Origin: an uncultured Collinsella sp.
GTDB taxonomy: Bacteria; Actinomycetota; Coriobacteriia; Coriobacteriales; Coriobacteriaceae
Length of the DNA: 12,338 nt
Assembly: GCA_902479065.1 (NCBI GenBank)
Contig: CABSNM010000035.1
Span: 1-12,338 of the forward strand
Direction of reading: 5' to 3'
Part shown: one piece after another, positions 4,959 through 11,873 of the stretch
How positions within the stretch are numbered: position 1 is the stretch's first letter
Layout: each line of letters starts with the position of its first letter
The notes under the pieces: model-generated
Databases searched by the model: none
What the model was told of the DNA's origin: nothing
What the model saw: the letters and a program-made list of their open reading frames with translations, nothing else
Position numbers and translations under genes: made by a program

Positions 4959-6472
4959 TGGCGCTAAGCTTCGATTCCCTTACCGCCTCCCAGATCGCCG
5001 CGGGCGTTGCCGCCGGCGACTTTACCGCTACCGAGGTGGCCCAGGCCTCCCTTGCCGCCATCGAGGCGCGCGAGGGCGGGGTCCAGGCATTCCTGCAGGT
5101 GGCGCCCGAGCTCGCGCTCGAGGCCGCCGCGCGCGTGGATGCCGACCGTGCCGCAGGCAAGCCGCTGCCCCCGCTCGCGGGCGTGCCGTTGGCCATCAAG
5201 GACAACATGAACCTCGTGGGCACGCGCACTACCTGTGCTTCCCGCATGCTCGAGAACTACCAGAGCGTCTACACCGCTACCTGCGTCCAGCGCATGCTCG
5301 ATGCCGGCTGCCTGCCCATGGGCAAGGCCAACATGGACGAGTTTGCCTTTGGCAGCTCCACCGAGAGCTCGGCGTTCCACCGCACCAACAACCCCTGGGA
5401 TACCGAGCGCGTGCCCGGCGGCTCTTCGGGCGGCTCTGCTGCAGCCGTCGCCGCGGGCGAGGTCGCGCTTTCGCTGGGCTCGGACACCGGCGGCTCCATT
5501 CGCCAGCCAGCGTCGCTGTGCGGCGTGGTGGGCTTTAAGCCCACGTATGGCGCCGTGAGCCGTTACGGCGTGGTTGCCTTTGGCTCGTCGCTCGACCAGG
5601 TGGGGCCCTTTGGCCGCACGGTCGAGGATGTCGCGCTGGCCATGAACGCGCTTACCGGCGCGGGCCACGATCCGTACGACTGCACCAGCCAGGATTGCGC
5701 CGTCGACTTTACCGAGCATCTCAACGACAGCATCGAGGGCAAGCGCGTGGGCATCATCCCAGCGTTTATGGAGGCCGATGGCCTGACGCCCGAGGTCAAG
5801 GCCGCTGTTCAGCGCGCCGCCCAGGAGCTGCAGAGCCAGGGCGCCGAGCTGGTCGAGGTCGACCTTCCGCACCTGGACGCCGCCATCGCCGCCTACTACG
5901 TCATCGGCCCGGCCGAGGCGTTCTCCAACCTGGCCCGCTTCGACGGCATTCGCTACGGCTATCAGGAGGAGGGCTGCGCCAACCTGTCCGACCAGAGCTC
6001 GCTGTCGCGCGCCCACGGCTTTGGCGCCGAGGCCAAGCGCCGTCAGATGCTCGGCGCCTACCTGCTGAGCTCGGGCGTGTACGACAAGTACTACTACGCT
6101 GCGCAAAAGGCCCGCACGCTCATCACGCAGGACTACGATGCCGCGTATGCCAAGGTGGACACCATCCTCATGCCCGCCTCGCCGCGCACGGCCTTTAAGT
6201 TTGGCGAGATCAGCGACCCCACGCAGATGTACCTCTCCGACCTGTACACCATCTCGCTCAACATTTGCGGCAACGGTGGCATCTCGGTGCCGCTGGGCCT
6301 GGGCGAGGATACTCAGCTGCCTGTTTCTGCCCAGCTGGTGGGACCTGCGTTTAAGGACCGTCAGCTGCTTACGTTTGCCCGCGCCCTGGAGCGCGGCTTT
6401 GCCGATGCCGTCACGGGTGCGCCCGCGCTTTCCGTCGCGCCCGATTTTGCCGGGAAGGGAGGCGAGCTGTAA
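4958..6472 (+). CDS. gatA: Asp-tRNA(Asn)/Glu-tRNA(Gln) amidotransferase subunit A (amidase)
   Basis: The protein has 504 residues. The amidase-signature fold supplies ammonia by hydrolysing glutamine. The catalytic triad is visible: Lys81 (VPLAIKDN), cis-Ser156 (VPGGSSGGS) and nucleophile Ser180 (SDTGGSIRQPAS), each shifted by two from the well-studied Staphylococcus aureus enzyme (79, 154, 178). The region GFKPTYGAVSRYGVVAFGSS follows, typical of GatA. The ammonia travels to GatB. The gene begins and ends in TAATG overlaps with gatC and gatB. Its presence implies the cell makes Gln-tRNA, Asn-tRNA or both by transamidation. Confidence 0.97.
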   Translation: MALSFDSLTASQIAAGVAAGDFTATEVAQASLAAIEAREGGVQAFLQVAPELALEAAARVDADRAAGKPLPPLAGVPLAIKDNMNLVGTRTTCASRMLENYQSVYTATCVQRMLDAGCLPMGKANMDEFAFGSSTESSAFHRTNNPWDTERVPGGSSGGSAAAVAAGEVALSLGSDTGGSIRQPASLCGVVGFKPTYGAVSRYGVVAFGSSLDQVGPFGRTVEDVALAMNALTGAGHDPYDCTSQDCAVDFTEHLNDSIEGKRVGIIPAFMEADGLTPEVKAAVQRAAQELQSQGAELVEVDLPHLDAAIAAYYVIGPAEAFSNLARFDGIRYGYQEEGCANLSDQSSLSRAHGFGAEAKRRQMLGAYLLSSGVYDKYYYAAQKARTLITQDYDAAYAKVDTILMPASPRTAFKFGEISDPTQMYLSDLYTISLNICGNGGISVPLGLGEDTQLPVSAQLVGPAFKDRQLLTFARALERGFADAVTGAPALSVAPDFAGKGGEL

Positions 6473-8148
6473 TGAAGGAGCTTTCCGAGGTCCTGCAGGA
6501 TTGGGAGGCCGTGATCGGCCTGGAGATTCATACCGAGCTCACCGCACTCGATACCAAGATGTTCTGCAACTGCAAGCTCAGCCACGATGACGAGCCCAAC
6601 GCCAACGTGTGCCCGGTGTGCCTGGGCCTGCCCGGCGCCCTGCCGGTTCCCAACAAGCGCGCCATCGAGAGCATCGTCAAGGCCGGTCTCGCCACCAACT
6701 GCGAGATCCAGCGCCACTCGATGTTCTACCGCAAGCACTACTTCTATCCCGACATGGCCAAGAACTTCCAGACCACGCAGGGTCCGGTCGCCTTTGCCAT
6801 GTACGGTCACCTGGACCTGGACGTGACCGGTCGCGGTGCCGCCGAGCGCCCCGACTGCGCGTTTGGCGAGGCCGAGGCTCAGAGCCTGGCGAGCGCCTCG
6901 GCCAACGCCGAGGGCCTGTCCACGTCCATGACGTCGACCATGCGCGAGGGTAACCAGCGCGCCGGTCACCTGGCCAGCTACGATGCGTCCAACCTGCAGA
7001 TGCCCGAGCGTCGCGAGGACGGTTCCTACACGGTGCCCATTCGCATCCTGCGCATCCACATGGAGGAGGACGCCGCCAAGATGGTGCACGTGGGAGGTGC
7101 CGAGGGCCGCATTACCGCCGCGGCTGAGTCACTCGTCGACTACAACCGCTGCGGCACGCCGCTGATTGAGCTCGTCACCGAGCCCGACCTGCGCACGCCT
7201 GAGGAGGCTCGCCTGTTTATGGAGAAGCTCCGTCGCATTTTTGTGACGCTGGGCATTTCGGACTGCTCCATGGAGAAGGGCTCCATGCGCTGCGACGGCA
7301 ACGTGTCGCTGCGCCGCCGCGGCGAGACCAAGCTGGGCACCAAGACCGAGCTTAAGAACCTCAACTCGTTTAAGAGCCTGCATGACGGCCTTGCCTATGA
7401 GATTTGCCGTCAGGCCGAGGTGCTCGAGGAGGGCGGAATCATCTATCAGGAGACCCGCCACTGGGAGCCCAGCCGCAAGCGCACCGTGGTCATGCGTGTC
7501 AAGGAGACGGCCGACGACTATCGTCTGTTCCCCGACCCCGATTTGGCGCCGTTCGATCTGGACGATGAGTTCATCGACCGTTGCCGAGGCGAGATCCCCG
7601 AGCTGCCCGATGCCAAGCGTGCCCGTTTTGAGACCGACTTTGGCATTAAGGCGGCCGATGCCGAGCAGATTGCCGGCGACCCCGAGTTTGCCGAGTTCTT
7701 TGAGGCCGCCGCTGCCGGTATGGCTGGCAAGGAGGCCCAGACGGTTGCAAACTTGCTGGTGAACGAGATGATCGCCTATCTTAAGGGCGCAGGCGTGTCG
7801 CTCGCCGAGTCCGGCATCGCGCCGGCTCAGGTGGCGGCGCTGGCTAAGCTGCTGGCGACTGATGCCATCAGCTCCAACCAGGCGCACGAGGTCTTTGAGG
7901 CCATGGCCCAGACCGGCGACGACCCCAACAAGATCGTCGACGAGCGCGGTATGCGTCAGGTGAGCGATGCCGGCGCGCTGCAGCCGATTGTGGACGAGGT
8001 GCTGGCAAACTGTGCCGAGCAGGCACAGCAGTATCGTGACGGCAACCAGAAGGTCATCGGCTTTTTGGTGGGCCAGTGCATGAAGGCGAGCCGCGGCAAG
8101 GGCAACCCGAAACTCTTCAACGAGTTGCTGAGAACGTCGCTCTCGTAA
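6472..8148 (+). CDS. gatB: Asp-tRNA(Asn)/Glu-tRNA(Gln) amidotransferase subunit B, with an internal insertion
   Basis: The protein has 558 residues, longer than the roughly 475-510 common in the family. GatB activates the tRNA-bound Glu or Asp with ATP and amidates it. Visible features are GLEIHTELT (residues 16-24), a zinc site with Cys32, Cys34, Cys47 and Cys50 (FCNC, CPVC), YFYPDMAKNFQ (90-100), IHMEEDAAK (195-203), GTPLIELVTEPD and the C-terminal helical/YqeY-like tRNA-binding part. The excess length lies mainly at about residues 118-183, between GHLDLDV and TVPIRILRIHMEEDA, where most homologues have a short turn. The RBS GGGAAGGGAGG (6452-6462) lies within the end of gatA. Confidence 0.96.
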   Translation: MKELSEVLQDWEAVIGLEIHTELTALDTKMFCNCKLSHDDEPNANVCPVCLGLPGALPVPNKRAIESIVKAGLATNCEIQRHSMFYRKHYFYPDMAKNFQTTQGPVAFAMYGHLDLDVTGRGAAERPDCAFGEAEAQSLASASANAEGLSTSMTSTMREGNQRAGHLASYDASNLQMPERREDGSYTVPIRILRIHMEEDAAKMVHVGGAEGRITAAAESLVDYNRCGTPLIELVTEPDLRTPEEARLFMEKLRRIFVTLGISDCSMEKGSMRCDGNVSLRRRGETKLGTKTELKNLNSFKSLHDGLAYEICRQAEVLEEGGIIYQETRHWEPSRKRTVVMRVKETADDYRLFPDPDLAPFDLDDEFIDRCRGEIPELPDAKRARFETDFGIKAADAEQIAGDPEFAEFFEAAAAGMAGKEAQTVANLLVNEMIAYLKGAGVSLAESGIAPAQVAALAKLLATDAISSNQAHEVFEAMAQTGDDPNKIVDERGMRQVSDAGALQPIVDEVLANCAEQAQQYRDGNQKVIGFLVGQCMKASRGKGNPKLFNELLRTSLS

Positions 8149-8158
8149 ACGGGAGCCC

Positions 8159-8287
8159 GGGAGCCCCGGCAGGGCGGGTGCTTCCTCAAAATTTCAAACA
8201 GTCCTGCGCAAGACGAAGGCCACATTAAGTGGCCTTCTTTGCGTGCGGAACTCATTTTGAGCAAGCACCCGCCCTGCCGGGGCTCCC
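8159..8287. repeat. 129-nt near-perfect nested inverted repeat after gatB
   Basis: The outer arms 8159-8183 and 8263-8287 are perfect over 25 bp. After one C-C mismatch, pairing continues for 8 bp (8185-8192 with 8254-8261), so 33 of 34 positions pair. A separate hairpin sits in the interior. The element begins 10 nt after the gatB stop. It could be a MITE-like insertion with long terminal inverted repeats or a very stable operon-end hairpin. No clear target duplication is visible, but GGGAGCCC is repeated directly at the left tip (8151-8158 and from 8159). Confidence 0.85.
8207..8243 (+). terminator. Inner hairpin of the 129-nt element, likely gatCAB terminator
   Basis: The 9-bp stem (8215-8223 with 8229-8237) has a 5-nt loop, and CGCAA/TTGCG pairs again at the base (8207-8211 with 8239-8243). 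A short TTT follows the main stem. It can terminate gatCAB transcription, although the T run is weak. Confidence 0.55.
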
Positions 8288-8341
8288 AGGTTCTGTGACG
8301 ACTCGGCCGTTCGGGTCAGGCGGGCTGGATGGAATTTGGTG

Positions 8342-8372
8342 AATGAGGGCGCCGTTGGCGCCCTCATTTTTT
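8342..8372 (+). terminator. Intrinsic terminator downstream of gatCAB
   Basis: A perfect 12-bp GC-rich stem (8342-8353 with 8357-8368) has a 3-nt loop, and its T run extends to 8372. With the preceding hairpins it makes a double barrier between gatCAB and the metal-ATPase operon. A on the 5' side could allow some bidirectional function. Confidence 0.88.
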
Positions 8373-8394
8373 GTGGATGTTGAAAACGAAGGTG

Positions 8395-8559
8395 AATACT
8401 TTTCCGCGAAGTGAACGACCTATTTTGGACCCCTGAAACATCAACACTTTTCTGGCTCGGTTTCCTGCGGTTTTGTCGAGTGTTTCCTGCGGTTTTGCTG
8501 CGAAAAAATGCGGATGCTTCGGGGGTCCAATTTTGCTCGTTCATTTACGGAAAAGTATT
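8395..8559. repeat. 165-nt palindromic (MITE-like) element with inner tandem repeats
   Basis: The left arm 8395-8442 and right arm 8513-8559 are complementary over about 47 nt with roughly ten mismatches and one 1-nt gap; AATACTTTTCCG at the tips is identical. The interior holds TTTCCTGCGGTTTTG twice (8461-8475 and 8483-8497, 22-bp period). Because of the palindrome both strands encode similar short peptides (WTPE.S..F), which explains overlapping small ORFs without RBS. It looks like a non-autonomous dispersed element. Bases 8560-8680 show nothing else. Confidence 0.72.
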
Positions 8560-8681
8560 AGACCTCGATTCGTTGGGCCGGGGGAGAGCCTTTCTTGGAT
8601 GTCGGAGATGTGCATCGCGGCGGGCGGATCGCCAGAAGCCGATTGTTCCGCGACCCAAGATTTCCAAAAAGTTAACCTTTG

Positions 8682-8713
8682 TTGACCTTAATAGTTAGAT
8701 AAACTAAACTATT
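8682..8713 (+). promoter_or_regulatory. Promoter with overlapping DtxR/MntR-like operator for the metal-ATPase operon
   Basis: TTGACC (8682-8687) and TAAACT (8705-8710) are separated by exactly 17 bp. The spacer and -10 are covered by a dyad with arms AATAGTT (8690-8696) and AACTATT (8707-8713). Inside it is TTAG-N5-CTAA (8695-8707), the type of half-sites seen for DtxR/MntR-family metal repressors. A repressor bound here would block RNA polymerase. Metal-dependent control is an inference from the dyad and from the downstream transporter. Confidence 0.7.
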
Positions 8714-8748
8714 TTCCAAAAGTGTGCTCGAGCAAACTTGTTTACTCG

Positions 8749-8782
8749 GGTGCTGAGGCACCGTGCCGCGTCCAATGCGGCA
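8749..8782 (+). other. Two leader hairpins before the small membrane protein gene
   Basis: GGTGC (8749-8753) pairs with GCACC (8758-8762), and TGCCGC (8764-8769) pairs with GCGGCA (8777-8782), directly before the RBS at 8785-8790. The leader is about 80 nt, too short for the known Mn riboswitch, and I see no match to a known riboswitch. The hairpins may only protect or expose the RBS. Confidence 0.45.
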
Positions 8783-8797
8783 AAAGGGAGAGACATC

Positions 8798-9043
8798 ATG
8801 AAGAAGTCGACGTTCAATACCCTGCTTGTCGGTGGCGGTTTTCTGCTTGGCACGGCCGGCATCAAGCTGCTTACCAGCGCTCCGGTCAAGAATGCCTGCG
8901 TGCAGGGTATCGCGTGCGGCATGCGCATCAAGAACGGCTACCAGGACATGGTCGAGCAGGCCAAGGCTAATGTCGACGACATGGTTGCCGAGGCGGCCTA
9001 CATCACCCAGAGCGAGGCCGCTGCTGACGAGGCAGCCGAGTAA
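8798..9043 (+). CDS. Small membrane-anchored accessory protein of a metal P-type ATPase (PacL-like)
   Basis: The protein has 81 residues. ATG 8798 is chosen for GGGAG at 8786-8790; a longer frame from 8738 has no RBS. The sequence has a Gly-rich N-terminal helix (residues about 7-26), Cys34 and Cys40 (NACVQGIACG), then a helical Glu/Ala/Asp-rich C-terminal half (MVEQAKANVDDMVAEA, SEAAADEAAE). It resembles small proteins annotated as DUF6110 that precede metal P-type ATPases in gut Firmicutes. By architecture it also resembles mycobacterial PacL (DUF1490) proteins, which scaffold Ctp metal pumps and bind metal. Unlike PacL1 it has no His-rich C-terminal tail, so the two Cys and the acidic residues are the candidate ligands. 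It is cotranscribed with the ATPase 18 nt downstream. Confidence 0.72.
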   Translation: MKKSTFNTLLVGGGFLLGTAGIKLLTSAPVKNACVQGIACGMRIKNGYQDMVEQAKANVDDMVAEAAYITQSEAAADEAAE

Positions 9044-9061
9044 CGCTCTCAGGCACAAACT

Positions 9062-11137
9062 ATGAGATTCTCGATTATTAGCGAGATCCCCGGCAGGACC
9101 CGTCTTCAATTGGCGGGTCCTGTGCCAGAGAGTGATCTCGATGCGCTTCTTAAGCTCAGCGGCGACATCGACGGCGTGCACAAGGTGCGCGTTTACGGCC
9201 GTATTGGCCAGATGGCGCTCGAATATGATGAGCAGTGTCGTGCGGGCGTGCTCGACGCCTTGGGTGCGCTCGATGCCCAGGCCATTGCCGACGCAAAGAC
9301 GGGTTACGTGATGCAGCTTGAGCCACGCAAGCACAAGCTCGTCATGGATCTTGCCACACTTATCGGCGCCCACTACGCGCGCCGCTGGTTCTTGCCGACG
9401 CCTCTGCGTGCGGTATTTGTCGTGGCCGGTTACATGGCATTTTTGCGCGCTGCCCTTCATGAGCTGGCGCAGCCGCGCCTGACCGTTCCTGTGCTCGACG
9501 CTTCGGCCATCGGCATTTCGTTTGTCAAGCGTGATGTCGACACCGCGGGCCAGACGATGTTCCTACTCAACGTGGGCGAGTTACTCGAGGACTACACGCG
9601 CGCCATGAGCGAAAACGAGCTCATCAACTCGCTGCTCGACGTGCCCGATAAGGCACAAAAGGTGGTCGGCGACACCGAGGTAAGTGTTGCCGCCACCGAG
9701 CTCGAGCCCGGCGATCTGGTCGCCGTACGCACTGGTATGTCCATCTGCATCGACGGTGTTGTCGAGCAGGGGAGCGCCATGGTCAACCAGGCGACCCTGA
9801 CCGGCGAGCCGCTGGCCGTCGAGCGCAGCGCAGGCGACGACGTGTTCGCCGGCACTGTCGTGGAAGACGGTAGCATCTTGGTGCGTGTGCGCGCCAATAC
9901 GGCGCAAACCAAGCTCCGCTCAATCGTCTCGCTCGTGCAGACGGCCGACTCGCTCAAGTCCGAGGGCCAGTCGCATATGGAGGACCTCGCCAACAAGATT
10001 GTTCCGTGGAACTTCCTGCTCGCGGGCCTGGTTGCGCTCACCACGCGTAGCCTCATAAAGACCTCGGCGGCACTGATGGTCGACTACTCGTGCGCACTCA
10101 AGCTCACGGGTTCGGTCGCCGTCATGACTGCCATGAGCGATGCCGCCAAGATGGGCGTCATGGTCAAGGGCGCGAAGCACTTTGAGTCGTTTGCCAAGGC
10201 CGACACCATTGTGTTTGATAAGACTGGCACGCTTACCGAGGCGCAGCCGCGTCTTGCCTGCGTGCTCACCACCGATGGCTGGAGCGAGGACGAGGTTCTG
10301 CGCCTTTCTGCCTGCTTGGAGGAGCATTTTCCGCATCCGGTGGCGCGTGCCGTGGTCAACGCTGCCCGTGAGCGCGGGCTCGAGCACCGCGAGCGCCATG
10401 CCGCGGTCGAGTACATCGTGGCGCACGGCATCGCTTCGTCCATCGAAGGGCGTCGCGCAATCATCGGTTCGGCGCACTTTGTGTTTGAGGACGAGGGTGC
10501 GCAGCTCGAGTCCGACATCAAGGAGCAAATCGAGTCCCAGATGCAGGGCCTGTCGCCGCTGTACCTGGCGGTCGACGGCACGGTCGTGGGCGTGCTCGGT
10601 ATCGAGGATCCGCTTAAGCCCGGAGTGCGCGAGGCCATCGCCGACCTGCATGCGCTGGGCGTCAAGCATGTGGTCATGCTCACGGGCGATTCGGAGCGCA
10701 CGGCCGAGCGCATTGCACGCGAGGCGGGTGTCGACGAGTTTAAGGCCGAGCTGCTGCCCGAGGACAAGTATGCCTATGTGGAGCGCATTAAGAGCGAGGG
10801 GCGCCATGTTGCCATGGTGGGCGACGGCGTCAACGATTCGCCGGCGCTCGGTTTGGCCGATGTGGGGCTGGCAATGGGTGGCGGAAGCGACATTGCCAAG
10901 GAGGTCGCCGATATCATCCTGACCGATACGGATCTTGCAGCGATCGTGCGCCTGCGCCGTATGAGCCAGGGGCTTATCGACCGTCTGACGAGTTCGTATT
11001 CCAAGGTGATGCTCACCAACTCGGCGCTGTTGGCATTGGGGATTACCGGCGCGATTACCCCGCAGACGTCGTCGCTGCTGCACAACGGCTCGACGATCGC
11101 CTACAGCCTGAGCAACGCGAAGGCGTACCTGCATTAG
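9062..11137 (+). CDS. P1B-type heavy-metal ATPase with SCA in place of the CPC motif
   Basis: The protein has 691 residues. Residues 1-80 form an HMA_2-like domain (IPGRTRLQL) without a CxxC metal site. Membrane helices occur at about 105-190, 310-365 and 645-685. Pump motifs are complete: TGE (247-249) in the actuator domain, phosphorylated Asp386 in DKTGTLT, His425-Pro426 typical of P1B pumps, TGDS (541-544) and GDGVND (587-592). The membrane metal site normally written CPC reads Tyr-Ser-Cys344-Ala-Leu, so the Pro and the second Cys are absent. This variant is characteristic of the subfamily that pairs with small DUF6110-like proteins. It likely exports a transition metal such as Mn, Zn or Fe; the ion cannot be read. 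The RBS is weak (only CAGG), so translation probably depends on coupling to the small gene. Confidence 0.93.
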   Translation: MRFSIISEIPGRTRLQLAGPVPESDLDALLKLSGDIDGVHKVRVYGRIGQMALEYDEQCRAGVLDALGALDAQAIADAKTGYVMQLEPRKHKLVMDLATLIGAHYARRWFLPTPLRAVFVVAGYMAFLRAALHELAQPRLTVPVLDASAIGISFVKRDVDTAGQTMFLLNVGELLEDYTRAMSENELINSLLDVPDKAQKVVGDTEVSVAATELEPGDLVAVRTGMSICIDGVVEQGSAMVNQATLTGEPLAVERSAGDDVFAGTVVEDGSILVRVRANTAQTKLRSIVSLVQTADSLKSEGQSHMEDLANKIVPWNFLLAGLVALTTRSLIKTSAALMVDYSCALKLTGSVAVMTAMSDAAKMGVMVKGAKHFESFAKADTIVFDKTGTLTEAQPRLACVLTTDGWSEDEVLRLSACLEEHFPHPVARAVVNAARERGLEHRERHAAVEYIVAHGIASSIEGRRAIIGSAHFVFEDEGAQLESDIKEQIESQMQGLSPLYLAVDGTVVGVLGIEDPLKPGVREAIADLHALGVKHVVMLTGDSERTAERIAREAGVDEFKAELLPEDKYAYVERIKSEGRHVAMVGDGVNDSPALGLADVGLAMGGGSDIAKEVADIILTDTDLAAIVRLRRMSQGLIDRLTSSYSKVMLTNSALLALGITGAITPQTSSLLHNGSTIAYSLSNAKAYLH

Positions 11138-11156
11138 CGTTTTCGATTGAGTATAT

Positions 11157-11203
11157 GGCCTGCATTCGGGCGGCACCGCAGCCGCCAGGGTGCAGGCCTT
11201 TTT
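11157..11203 (+). terminator. Intrinsic terminator of the metal-ATPase operon
   Basis: The outer stem GGCCTGCA (11157-11164) pairs with TGCAGGCC (11191-11198), the inner stem GGCGGC (11169-11174) pairs with GCCGCC (11181-11186), and TTTTT follows (11199-11203). The T run touches the stop codon of the convergent minus-strand gene, so the two transcripts meet here. Confidence 0.9.
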
Positions 11204-11636
11204 AGATAAGTGCAGCTTTGATGGCGTGACTTTCTGCGAGCTGCTCGGCTGCCTTTTCATCGGAATCGTTTAGTGCTGCCAGACTGCGGTAGACCCACTC
11301 GTTGACCTGGGTGTTCTTGACGCCTGCGGTCTGTATAAGGGCGCCCACCTCGCGGATTGCTGCGAGCAGATCGGCTTTGGGACCCGCGAGCTCGACCTCG
11401 ATGCCGTGGTAGGCGGCCACGCCGCGGTTCTCACTCACGTGGTCGATAAAGCCCTCGACGGTCTCAAGCTGCTGGGCGAGAGCCGCATCATCGTCAGCGT
11501 CCAGCGCGACGAGTGCGTTCGATACCGTGAGGGCGGGATGTCCGCAGGGGACAAAGCCCTCGATGACATCCATAGCTTCGGTAATGGTTGAGCCCAGGCC
11601 TGCGAGGGCATTGATGAGTTGCAGCTTGGTATCCAT
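11202..11636 (-). CDS. Protein of unknown function, 144 residues
   Basis: I do not recognise this protein. It is intact: the ATG at 11636-11634 is preceded on the minus strand by AAGGA (11646-11642), and the stop lies at 11204-11202. It is acidic, rich in Ala, Leu, Asp and Glu, and predicted mostly helical. It has no signal peptide, membrane helix or obvious catalytic motif; one Cys-Gly-His (residues 31-33) follows EGFVP. Its base composition fits its neighbours, so recent transfer is not indicated. It is divergent from tmRNA and convergent with the metal ATPase, so it is probably transcribed alone. No clear promoter is visible; TATATT at 11672-11677 (minus strand) is a weak -10 candidate. 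A cytoplasmic helical-bundle protein is all that can be said. Confidence 0.8.
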   Translation of the reverse strand: MDTKLQLINALAGLGSTITEAMDVIEGFVPCGHPALTVSNALVALDADDDAALAQQLETVEGFIDHVSENRGVAAYHGIEVELAGPKADLLAAIREVGALIQTAGVKNTQVNEWVYRSLAALNDSDEKAAEQLAESHAIKAALI

Positions 11637-11771
11637 AACGGTCCTTTCGATGGGTCAATTTTGCTTGGCGAAAATATACGTGACGTGATCGGTAGCAAAA
11701 GTGCGAAGTGCGGCGCACATTGGGGTCTTCACAGCTCGTGCATAGAACAGCTGTCCGCCTTCAGAACGTGG

Positions 11772-11777
11772 TAAGAT
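11772..11777 (+). promoter_or_regulatory. Candidate -10 of the ssrA promoter
   Basis: TAAGAT at 11772-11777 would start transcription near 11784, about 90 nt before the mature tmRNA. No consensus -35 is present; CAGCTGT at 11748-11754 occupies that place. Confidence 0.45.
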
Positions 11778-11789
11778 AACACTCCACAA

Positions 11790-11852
11790 GCGGGGCTCGC
11801 CCCGCATGTTCCTTGAAAAGTCGACGGGTGTTGGGTGCTCGTGCCCAACACC
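11790..11852 (+). other. Structured leader of the tmRNA precursor
   Basis: Two hairpins precede the mature RNA: GCGGGG (11790-11795) with CCCCGC (11800-11805), and GGTGTTGGG (11827-11835) with CCCAACACC (11844-11852). They lack T runs, so they are not intrinsic terminators. They are likely part of the 5' extension removed by RNase P. Confidence 0.45.
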
Positions 11853-11873
11853 ATCCAGACTTTCCCGACATTC

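Noticed and set aside
4964..6106. 380-residue minus-strand frame opposite gatA
   Set aside because: It is antisense shadow of a strongly biased gene; the gatA frame has the complete catalytic triad.
8194..8698. Small frames on both strands in the palindromic element, with similar WTPE peptides
   Set aside because: The similarity follows from the inverted repeat itself, and RBSs are absent.
8717..8797. Metal-sensing riboswitch in the leader of the ATPase operon
   Set aside because: The leader is only about 80 nt, and its simple hairpins do not match a riboswitch fold I know.
9920..11260. 446-residue minus-strand frame opposite the metal ATPase
   Set aside because: It is a shadow of the ATPase, which contains every P-type motif, and it crosses the terminator at 11157-11203.
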